14,148 nt of DNA, from the NCBI GenBank assembly GCA_032111745.1, contig JAULUH010000505.1, positions 1 to 14,148 on the forward strand. The letters run 5' to 3'. Each line of letters opens with the position of its first letter. Positions within the stretch are counted from its first letter, which is position 1. Below, in pieces: positions 7,767 to 13,506 of this stretch. The stretch is from JAULUH01 sp032111745. Lineage in GTDB: Bacteria > Chloroflexota > Anaerolineae > JAAEKA01. The notes under the pieces are model-generated. The model did not search any database, was not told the origin of the DNA, and was given only the letters and a program-made list of their open reading frames with translations. The translations under genes were made by a program, and so were the position numbers.

Positions 7767-7800
7767 CGTCATTGCGAGCCGTCTGCGGCGAAGCAATCTC
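7767..7800 (+). repeat. REP-like repeat, copy B, with internal stem-loop
   Basis: The element begins CGTCATTGCGAGCCG and ends GGCGAAGCAATCTC. It folds on itself: ATTGC (7771-7775) pairs with GCAAT (7793-7797) and GCCG (7778-7781) with CGGC (7786-7789), loop TCTG. A truncated head (CGTCATTGC) sits just before it at 7751-7759. Repeats of the form GTCATTGCGAG...GAAGCAATCTC are, to my knowledge, widespread in intergenic regions of unrelated environmental bacteria. Confidence 0.85.
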
Positions 7801-7819
7801 ATTCACGGCGCGTGGCAGG

Positions 7820-7892
7820 AGATTGCTTCGCCGGCCTCTCGTACCTCATGCTCGTTGTCGCTCCTCATGAACGGCGGCCGGCGAAGCAATCT
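7820..7892. repeat. Inverted pair of REP-like ends, copy C
   Basis: AGATTGCTTCGCCGGC (7820-7835) is the exact reverse complement of GCCGGCGAAGCAATCT (7877-7892): 16-bp perfect arms around a 41-base spacer. The right arm touches the N run, so the element may continue into unsequenced bases. The layout resembles a paired-REP or small palindromic mobile unit. Confidence 0.85.
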
Positions 7893-7902
7893 NNNNNNNN
7901 NN
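7893..7902. other. Run of 10 unknown bases
   Basis: Ten N characters lie inside the repeat cluster. This is an assembly or scaffolding break caused by the repeats; the true length and content here are unknown. Confidence 0.99.
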
Positions 7903-7904
7903 CC

Positions 7905-7935
7905 CGCAACCCTGGCGCCGCCCGCCAGGGTTGCG
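7905..7935. repeat. 13-bp perfect hairpin beside the N run
   Basis: CGCAACCCTGGCG (7905-7917) and CGCCAGGGTTGCG (7923-7935) are exact reverse complements with a 5-base loop CCGCC. The right arm is also the start of REP-like copy D. Lying between the convergent etfA and phoU genes, it could end transcription from either side, although no T run follows on either strand. Confidence 0.85.
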
Positions 7936-7957
7936 AGCCGGCCGCCGGCGCAGCAAT
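7923..7957 (+). repeat. REP-like repeat, copy D
   Basis: Second copy of the 35-bp element at 7700-7734, with GCAGCAAT in place of GAAGCAAT. It ends 37 bases before the phoU stop codon. The 323-bp gap between etfA and phoU holds only this repeat family and the N run; I see no gene in it. Confidence 0.85.
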
Positions 7958-7994
7958 CTCACCCCCACTCTGTCATGGCAAGGCGGCCGCCGCC

Positions 7995-8666
7995 CTACGA
8001 CACGGCGTCTTCTCCGCCGGTATCCTTCAGCTCCCCCGTAACACTGTAGATCACGCGCTCGCAGATGTTGGTGGCCCGGTCGGCGGCCCGCTCCAGGTTG
8101 TGCGCCGCCATCAACAACAGGTTGGCCTGGCGGATCTTGGAGGTGTCCTGCATGATCAGGGTCATCAGCTCGGCATAGACCTGGTCGTACAGGTCGTCCA
8201 CGATCTCGTCCTGGGTGATCACAGCCTCGGCCAGGGCCACGTTATGGGTGACGAAGGCCTCCAGCGCGTTGTGCACCATCTGCTGGCCCACCTGCGCCAT
8301 GCGGGGGATGTCGATCAGCGGCTTCATCAGCTCCTCGTCGCCGATGCGAATGTTCGCCCGGCCCAGGCCCTTGGCGTAGTCGCCGATGCGCTCGAGCTCG
8401 TTGGCGATGAAGAGTGATGCCGCGATCAGGCGCATGTCTTTGGCCATGGGCTGCTGCGTGGCGATCAACATCAGGGCATCGGCCTCGATGGCATAGCGCT
8501 TGGCGTCCAGCACCTTGTCGTGGGCTACCAGCCGCTTGCTGGCCGGGATATCGCGGCGCTTGAGCTGGTCCACGGCCTCCAGCAAGGCCTCCTCCACCAT
8601 GCTGCCCAGGGCCAGGATATCCTCCTGGAGCTTGTTCAGGTCGTTCTCGAAAGCAGTTCTGGTCAT
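7995..8666 (-). CDS. phoU: Phosphate transport/signalling regulator PhoU
   Basis: This 223-residue all-helical protein has two PhoU repeats. In characterised bacteria PhoU couples the Pst transporter to the PhoR/PhoB-type system and restrains phosphate uptake. Each half carries the acidic metal-cluster motif: ANELERIGDYAKG (residues 89-101) and HNLERAADRATNICE (189-203). The start is ATG 8666, not an upstream in-frame ATG at 8726: the family N-terminus (TRTAFENDLNKL) begins here, and an AAGGAAGG Shine-Dalgarno lies 9 bases ahead. The start codon overlaps the stop of the preceding PhoU-like gene as ATGA, indicating coupled translation. It is the last gene of the pst operon. Confidence 0.95.
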   Translation of the reverse strand: MTRTAFENDLNKLQEDILALGSMVEEALLEAVDQLKRRDIPASKRLVAHDKVLDAKRYAIEADALMLIATQQPMAKDMRLIAASLFIANELERIGDYAKGLGRANIRIGDEELMKPLIDIPRMAQVGQQMVHNALEAFVTHNVALAEAVITQDEIVDDLYDQVYAELMTLIMQDTSKIRQANLLLMAAHNLERAADRATNICERVIYSVTGELKDTGGEDAVS

Positions 8667-9406
8667 GGTCCGTTTCCTTCCTTTGTGGCCTCCTGGCCCG
8701 GCTCTGCCATGGCGAAGAGCACCCACGCATATACACTGGCGATGCGATCGTTGATCTGGCGCTGGTTCTGCACCATGCGCAGCAGCAGCCTGAGCTGCGC
8801 CGGCTTCAGCACCGCCTCGTGGCCCCCGGCCTCGGTAAATCGGCGGACCAGGTAGGTATACACCTGGCTGACGCGATCGGCCGGTTGCGGCCCTCGCCGG
8901 GCCAGGGCCTGGTCACCCTGGGCCAGGGCCCCCAGCGCCTGGTCCAGCAGATCCAGGACCTCCTCGACCATCGGCACCAGGTCGCCGGCCCGGGCACTGA
9001 ACCCCGGGGTGCCAGTGAGCGGCACCCGGACCATGTCCCGCACCAGGTAGGCGATGCGCTCCAGCTCAGCTGCGATCTCCAGGGTGGCGGCCAGGCAGCG
9101 AGTTTCCTCGGCTGTGACCTGGCGGCCGGCCACCCGCAGCAGGCACGCGGCCTCGATCTCGGCCCGCTTGCGCTCGATCTCCAGGTGGCGGGCCACCAGC
9201 CGCCGATAGGGGACAGCCCCGGGATGGCGCAAGGCGCCGATGGACCCGGCCAGCGCCTCCTGCACCATGCTGCCCAGCACCAGCAGCTCGTCCTTGGTTC
9301 CGGCCAGGGTGGTGAAGGGCGAGCTGGCGGCCAGGGTACCTGGCCCCAGGGGGGTGGCATCGAACTCCCCACCTGGCTGATGCGGCAGATGTGGGCCCTT
9401 GGTCAT
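8663..9406 (-). CDS. Divergent PhoU-domain protein with degraded metal-site motifs
   Basis: This 247-residue PhoU paralogue lies between pstB and phoU. A proline/glycine-rich extension of about 35 residues precedes the helical core. The core keeps the PhoU opening (KDELLVLGSMVQEAL, residues 38-52) and the first motif partly (AAELERIAYLVRD, 112-124). The Asp of the usual GDYA is gone, and the second motif has become NQRQINDRIASVYAW (214-228), with Gln for Glu. It therefore probably binds metal weakly or not at all and may act as a partner or modulator of the intact PhoU. ATG 9406 is preferred over an in-frame start at 9445 because a TATACT box lies between them. The two phoU-type genes overlap by four bases. 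Confidence 0.85.
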   Translation of the reverse strand: MTKGPHLPHQPGGEFDATPLGPGTLAASSPFTTLAGTKDELLVLGSMVQEALAGSIGALRHPGAVPYRRLVARHLEIERKRAEIEAACLLRVAGRQVTAEETRCLAATLEIAAELERIAYLVRDMVRVPLTGTPGFSARAGDLVPMVEEVLDLLDQALGALAQGDQALARRGPQPADRVSQVYTYLVRRFTEAGGHEAVLKPAQLRLLLRMVQNQRQINDRIASVYAWVLFAMAEPGQEATKEGNGP

Positions 9407-9418
9407 GGCGACTACTCT

Positions 9419-9427
9419 AGTATACCA
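9419..9427 (-). promoter_or_regulatory. Possible internal promoter for the two phoU-type genes
   Basis: The minus strand reads TGGTATACT, an extended -10, in the 72-base gap after pstB. Its end lies 12 bases before the ATG, so the leader would be about 5-6 bases. No good -35 is visible. It could allow phoU expression apart from the phosphate-controlled pst promoter. Confidence 0.45.
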
Positions 9428-9478
9428 CACCTTCCCGGCTCGCACAGCAGGGTGTTCCCCCCAAGCGCGGCCTGCCGC

Positions 9479-10279
9479 CTAGCCAAAGCGGCCGGTGATG
9501 TAATCCTCGGTGATCTGGCTGTGCGGGCTGGTGAACAGCTCCTTGGTGGGGCCAAACTCCTCCAGGTAGCCGGTGCGGTCCGGGGTGACGGTGAAGAACG
9601 CCGTGTAGTCGGAGACCCGCGCAGCCTGCTGCATGTTGTGGGTCACGATGATGATGGTGTAGTTCTTCTCCAGCTCGCGCATCAGCTCCTCGATGCGCAG
9701 GGTGGCAATCGGGTCGAGCGCAGAACACGGCTCGTCCATCAGGATGATGTCCGGCTTGATGGCGATGGCGCGGGCGATGCACAGGCGCTGCTGCTGGCCC
9801 CCGGAGAGGGAGTAGCCGCTCTCCTTGAGCTTGTCCTTCACCTCGTCCCACAGGGCCGCGTCGCGCAGGGACCCCTCGACCAGGGCATCCATGTTGCCCT
9901 TGTAGCCGTTGATCCTGGCCCCCCAGGCGATGTTCTCGTAGATGCTCTTGGGGAAGGGGTTCGGCTTCTGGAACACCATGCCAATGCGCCGGCGCACCTC
10001 TACTGGATCGACTGCGAGGTCGTAGAGATTCGCGCCGTGGAACAGGACCTCGCCCTCGGTGCGCGCCACAGGGATCAGGTCGTTCATACGGTTGAAGGCC
10101 CGCAGCACGGTGCTCTTGCCGCAGCCCGACGGCCCGATCAGGGCGGTGATCATGCGCGGCCGGATCGCCAGGTTGATGCCCTTCACGGCGTGAAAATCCC
10201 CGTAGAAGACGTTCAAGTCGCGGGCCTCGATGGCGTACGAGCCGTTGCTGGTGCTGCCGTTATAGGAGTTCGTGCTCAT
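9479..10279 (-). CDS. pstB: Phosphate ABC transporter ATP-binding protein PstB
   Basis: This 266-residue ABC ATPase energises the PstC/PstA channel from the cytoplasmic face. All nucleotide-binding motifs are intact: Walker A GPSGCGKST (49-57), Q-loop Gln 104 in MVFQKPNPFP (a PstB hallmark), signature LSGGQQQR (158-165), Walker B IILMDEP (178-184) followed by CSALDP, and the H-loop His 214 in VTHNMQQAARVSD. The C-terminal GPTKELFTSP segment and final DYITGRFG are typical of PstB. The N-terminus adds about 15 Ser/Asn/Gly-rich residues. ATG 10279 has an AGGA Shine-Dalgarno 9 bases ahead and lies 11 bases after the pstA stop. Confidence 0.97.
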   Translation of the reverse strand: MSTNSYNGSTSNGSYAIEARDLNVFYGDFHAVKGINLAIRPRMITALIGPSGCGKSTVLRAFNRMNDLIPVARTEGEVLFHGANLYDLAVDPVEVRRRIGMVFQKPNPFPKSIYENIAWGARINGYKGNMDALVEGSLRDAALWDEVKDKLKESGYSLSGGQQQRLCIARAIAIKPDIILMDEPCSALDPIATLRIEELMRELEKNYTIIIVTHNMQQAARVSDYTAFFTVTPDRTGYLEEFGPTKELFTSPHSQITEDYITGRFG

Positions 10280-10290
10280 GAGTTAGTGTC

Positions 10291-12426
10291 CTAGTATTGT
10301 CGCTGCGCATAGCGGTTACGCAGGTAGATCGCTACCGCGTTGAGCGCCAGCAGCAGCACCAGCAGGACCAGGATAGCTGCCGCGGCCAGGTGCTTGAACT
10401 CCTGCTGCGGGCGGGAGGTCCACTGGTAGATCTGCGCCGGCAGCGTGGTGTACTTGGCAAACGGGCTGTTGGGCGAGATCACGATGAATGTCGACACCCC
10501 CACCACGATCAACGGGGCCGTCTCGCCAAAGGCCCGCGACACCGACAGGATGACGCCCGTCAGGATACCCGAGATCGAGTTCGGCAACACATGGTTCCAC
10601 ACCGTCTGCCAGCGGGTGGCGCCCAGGCCGTAGCTGGCCTCGCGCTGCGCCCGGGGCACGGCGCGAATGGCCTCGCGCGCGTTGATGATCACCAGGGGCA
10701 GGATCAAGAGGGCCAGGGTCAGCCCGGCGGACAAAATGGTACGGCCATTGGCCGTGGCCTCACCGCCGACGCCGAAGGCCTGGCCGCTGGTCAGAGCCCC
10801 CAGGAAGCGCACGAACACCGCCAGGCCCAGCATGCCGTAGATGATCGAGGGCACGCCGGCCAGGTTGTTGATGTTGGTCTCGACGACCTGGTCGAAGCGG
10901 CTCTTGCCTGTGCTGTATTCCTCCAGGTAGATCGCCGCCGCCACGCCCAGGGGCACCGCCACCAGGAAGGCGATCACCGTCACCCAGATCGAGCCCAGGA
11001 TGGCCACGCTAATGCCGGACTTGAGAGGATCGGTGGACTGGGGCGACGTGATAAAGTTCCAGTTGACCCAGCTCTTGAAGCTCAGCTCCGCACCAGGCAT
11101 CTCCGCCACCGCAGCCTCGATCTCCTGCCGCTGAAGCAGCGACTCGAACAGCGACCAGGTCTCTGCCACCTGGGGCTTGATCACCTCGGCCCCGATCAGC
11201 TGGATCAGCTCCTCGCTGCTGCGCTCTGCCAGCGGTTTCTCGGCCTCCAGCGCCCGCAGGCGGCCGGCGGAGATGTTGTTGGACAGCATGGCGACCAGCT
11301 CCTCGCCGGGCTGCTCCGCCAGGGTTGTGCCGAACACGGTGGCCACGAAGAAGTCCAGCGTGCCGCTGTCTGCGCCGGGGATGTAGTGCAGGATCGGCTT
11401 GTCAGGCCACGACGGATCGACGTCGGACCAGTTCTCGGCCGTGGTGAAGATCTGCTGCAGCTGCTCCCTGGTGACTCCCGTCAGGAAGTCGTTCTCGGCG
11501 CTGACCACGACGGGGATGCCGTCGTTGGCAATGCGGAATTCCAGCGGCCGGCGGGCATTGACCTGGCACAGGGAAAGGTCGATATTGATCAGCGGCCGGC
11601 TGGCGTTCAGGATGTCGCTCTGGCTGTCCTGGCAAAAGGCCCTGATCCCCGCGTCCGTGCCGATGTTGTCGATCTGGATGGCGACGTCCGAGCCCTGGGC
11701 TGCCGCGAAGTCGTCGGCCATCTTCTGGGTGATCGGCGCCACAGTCGAGCTGCCGACGGCCAGGATCTCACCCGACAACGGGTAGAGGTTCTCGACGGTG
11801 GTCTCCGTCAACCCCGTGGCTCTGGCCCAACTATCCACCCCCTCTTCCAAAACTTCCTGGCTGACCGGGAAGTAGCCAATCTCGCCGATCTGCTGATTGA
11901 CGTTGTTAAGGTAGTAGGCCAGGAAGGCAGCCACTTGCGGCCTGGCCTGCAGGATCCCTTCCGTGGTGTACAGGTACAGCGGCCGCGCCAGCGCGTAGTC
12001 GCCCGACTCCACGGTTGCCACATCGGGCTGGACGCCGTCCACAGAGACCAGCTTGAGCCGGTCTGCGTTGTTCTTGTAGTAGGAGTAGCCAAAGAAGCCG
12101 ACCGCGGTCGGCCGGCCGGCCAGGCCATCCACCAGCTTCTGGTCGTCCTCGCTGGACAGCGTGCGCGGCGCAGAGAGCATCTTGTCCTTGTAGTGGTTGA
12201 CGACCAGGGCAATCTCCGGTACCTTGTTCTGGATGGCGATATACCCGAACGCGTCGTCGATGACGTCGATGAGCAGCGCCGCCAGCGCCAGCAGGCCCAC
12301 CAGCGTTGCAGCCAGGAACAGGCCGTGCCACAGCCTGCCGGTGAGCTGCCGCCGGCGCACGAAGGTGTCGTAGGCCGAGCCCTCCGGAAAGGCGCCGGAT
12401 GCCCGGGAATCGTCAAAGCTCGCCAT
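10291..12426 (-). CDS. pstA: Phosphate ABC transporter permease PstA with an inserted, order-swapped PstS-like domain
   Basis: At 711 residues this is more than twice the usual PstA size of about 280-300. TM1 lies at about 33-56. The permease proper resumes at FKSWVNWNFITS (450-461), with further TMs from about 471 to 703 and the coupling loop REAIRAVPRAQREASYG (584-600). Between them sit about 390 residues. Residues 90-205 match the C-terminal half of PstS (VGFFGY, ALARPLYLYT, PQVAAFL, GYFP), and 218-385 match its N-terminal half (AVGSSTV, NASRPL, RPLEFR, NWSDVDP, ADSGT). The frame is uninterrupted and the start has an AGGAG Shine-Dalgarno 9 bases ahead, 3 bases after pstC. The insert should face outward, as loops after PstA TM1 do. 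I infer a built-in phosphate-binding domain; function is untested. Confidence 0.9.
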   Translation of the reverse strand: MASFDDSRASGAFPEGSAYDTFVRRRQLTGRLWHGLFLAATLVGLLALAALLIDVIDDAFGYIAIQNKVPEIALVVNHYKDKMLSAPRTLSSEDDQKLVDGLAGRPTAVGFFGYSYYKNNADRLKLVSVDGVQPDVATVESGDYALARPLYLYTTEGILQARPQVAAFLAYYLNNVNQQIGEIGYFPVSQEVLEEGVDSWARATGLTETTVENLYPLSGEILAVGSSTVAPITQKMADDFAAAQGSDVAIQIDNIGTDAGIRAFCQDSQSDILNASRPLINIDLSLCQVNARRPLEFRIANDGIPVVVSAENDFLTGVTREQLQQIFTTAENWSDVDPSWPDKPILHYIPGADSGTLDFFVATVFGTTLAEQPGEELVAMLSNNISAGRLRALEAEKPLAERSSEELIQLIGAEVIKPQVAETWSLFESLLQRQEIEAAVAEMPGAELSFKSWVNWNFITSPQSTDPLKSGISVAILGSIWVTVIAFLVAVPLGVAAAIYLEEYSTGKSRFDQVVETNINNLAGVPSIIYGMLGLAVFVRFLGALTSGQAFGVGGEATANGRTILSAGLTLALLILPLVIINAREAIRAVPRAQREASYGLGATRWQTVWNHVLPNSISGILTGVILSVSRAFGETAPLIVVGVSTFIVISPNSPFAKYTTLPAQIYQWTSRPQQEFKHLAAAAILVLLVLLLALNAVAIYLRNRYAQRQY
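11272..12159 (-). other. PstS-like domain in swapped order inside PstA
   Basis: Codons 90-385 of pstA. First block (11812-12159): ungapped alignment to the last 114 residues of the free PstS at 13507-14148, with about 48 identities by my hand count. Second block (11272-11775): the preceding part of PstS, sharing P-x-EFR, NWSDVDP-x-WP and DSGT-x-D-x-F, plus a GSSTV phosphate loop whose PstS counterpart lies beyond the window edge. The GSSTV and SGT phosphate-contact segments are both present, so binding ability could be retained. In free PstS the second block precedes the first. Confidence 0.85.
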
Positions 12427-12429
12427 GGG

Positions 12430-13425
12430 CTAATACTCCTGCCGGAAGCGGCGCACGACCCAGCGGCTGATCAGGTTGAGGAAGAGGGTCATCAGGAACA
12501 ACATCATGGCGATGGCGAAGATGCTGTCGTAATCGACCGTGTCGTAGCTCAAATCACCGCCACTGATGCGCACGATGTGGCCGGTCATGGTCTCGGCAGC
12601 CTTGAAGGGGTTGAGGAAGCTCAGCCCGCTCACCGCCTCGCCCCAGCTGTTGAAGTTGCGCGGCCCGGCGCCGGCGGCGATGGCCACCACCATGGTCTCG
12701 CCCACCGCCCGCGACATGGCGACGATGAACGCCGCCGCAATGCCCGATATCGCGGCGGGCACGACGATCTTGGTCGCCGTTTCCAGCCGCGTGGCGCCCA
12801 TGCCGTAGGAGGCCTCCCGCAGCGCCCGCGGCACCGCACTCAGCGCGTCCTCGCTCATCGAGCTGACCAACGGGATGATCAGGATGCCGATCACCAGGCC
12901 GGCCGAGGCCACGTTGAAGATCTCCACGTTGTTTTTGCCGAAGATGCCCTGCAGCAGCGGGGTCATGAAGCCCAGGGCAAAGAACCCGAACACCACCGTC
13001 GGGATGCCGGCCAGGATCTCCAGCACCGGCTTCAAGATACTGCGTGAGTGCGGGCTGGCGTACTCGCTCAGGTAGATGGCGATCGCCAGGCCCACCGGCA
13101 GCGCGAACGCCATACCGATCAGGCTGGTCAGCATAGTGCCCATGAACAGGGGAAAGATGCCGAATTGCCCGATTTGCGGCTGCCAGGCCGTGCCGGTGAA
13201 GAACTCGAGCAGCGTTGGCTCGGGCCTCATGAAGAACCTGTACGCATCGACGATCAGTACCAGCACGATACCCGCGGTGATCAACACCGAGGTCGCTGCC
13301 GCCAGGCGCAGGAAGAACTGGATGATGGTCTCGCCAGGCCTGGCGCGCTTGCGCAGCTGTTCCGCCAGGGTTTTTTCCTGGCCGATAGACTCCACCAGGG
13401 TGGGCTGGATCAGTTCCTGCTGCAT
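12430..13425 (-). CDS. pstC: Phosphate ABC transporter permease PstC
   Basis: This 331-residue inner-membrane permease pairs with PstA to form the phosphate channel. It has about six TM segments (roughly 43-63, 93-120, 133-157, 172-190, 225-250, 300-322). Landmarks are YLSEYASPHSR (118-128), LEILAGIPTVVFGFFAL (135-151), the PstB-contacting loop SAVPRALREASYGMGATR (196-213) and SRAVGETMVV (238-247). The size is normal and there is no inserted domain, unlike its partner PstA. The frame is open to 13491, but ATG 13425 is chosen because GAGGAG lies 7 bases ahead, and upstream codons would run into the stem-loop at 13444-13485. The stop is 3 bases before the pstA start. Confidence 0.96.
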   Translation of the reverse strand: MQQELIQPTLVESIGQEKTLAEQLRKRARPGETIIQFFLRLAAATSVLITAGIVLVLIVDAYRFFMRPEPTLLEFFTGTAWQPQIGQFGIFPLFMGTMLTSLIGMAFALPVGLAIAIYLSEYASPHSRSILKPVLEILAGIPTVVFGFFALGFMTPLLQGIFGKNNVEIFNVASAGLVIGILIIPLVSSMSEDALSAVPRALREASYGMGATRLETATKIVVPAAISGIAAAFIVAMSRAVGETMVVAIAAGAGPRNFNSWGEAVSGLSFLNPFKAAETMTGHIVRISGGDLSYDTVDYDSIFAIAMMLFLMTLFLNLISRWVVRRFRQEY

Positions 13426-13432
13426 GTATCTA

Positions 13433-13438
13433 CTCCTC
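13433..13438 (-). promoter_or_regulatory. Ribosome binding site deciding the pstC start
   Basis: GAGGAG on the minus strand, 7 bases before ATG 13425. It lies just downstream of the pstS-pstC stem-loop and is not part of it. Confidence 0.8.
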
Positions 13439-13443
13439 TTGGA

Positions 13444-13485
13444 CCACACATGGGAAGGGGCCTTGCGATCCCTTCCCATGTGTGG
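13444..13485 (-). terminator. Perfect 16-bp stem-loop between pstS and pstC
   Basis: CCACACATGGGAAGGG (13444-13459) and CCCTTCCCATGTGTGG (13470-13485) pair exactly around a 10-base loop. It sits in the 81-base gap 21 bases after the pstS stop and 18 bases before the pstC ATG. No U run follows on the pst strand, so it is more likely a 3' stabiliser/processing site for pstS mRNA or a partial attenuator than a full terminator. Either way it would give more PstS than PstC/PstA. Confidence 0.85.
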
Positions 13486-13506
13486 CGTCAAACCTGCGAT
13501 CGGTGG

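Noticed and set aside
9407..9478. Terminator between pstB and the PhoU-like gene
   Set aside because: Only short imperfect G/C pairings are seen, with no T run; an internal -10 box is the better reading of this gap.
10291..12426. The long pstA as a frameshift or chimera artefact joining pstS and pstA
   Set aside because: The frame is continuous, with TM1 of PstA before the insert and the remaining TMs after it. The insert is only about 40% identical to the local PstS, so it is not a misassembled copy of that gene.
10297..13047. Very long open frame (over 900 codons) on the plus strand across pstA and pstC
   Set aside because: It is antisense to strongly supported pst genes. Its translation is His/Arg/Gln-rich low-complexity protein typical of the reverse of GC-rich coding DNA, with no recognisable domain.
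13426..13506. Pho-box or second promoter in the pstS-pstC gap
   Set aside because: Apart from the perfect stem-loop and the pstC ribosome site I see no paired CTGTCAT-like direct repeats and no TATAAT-like box.
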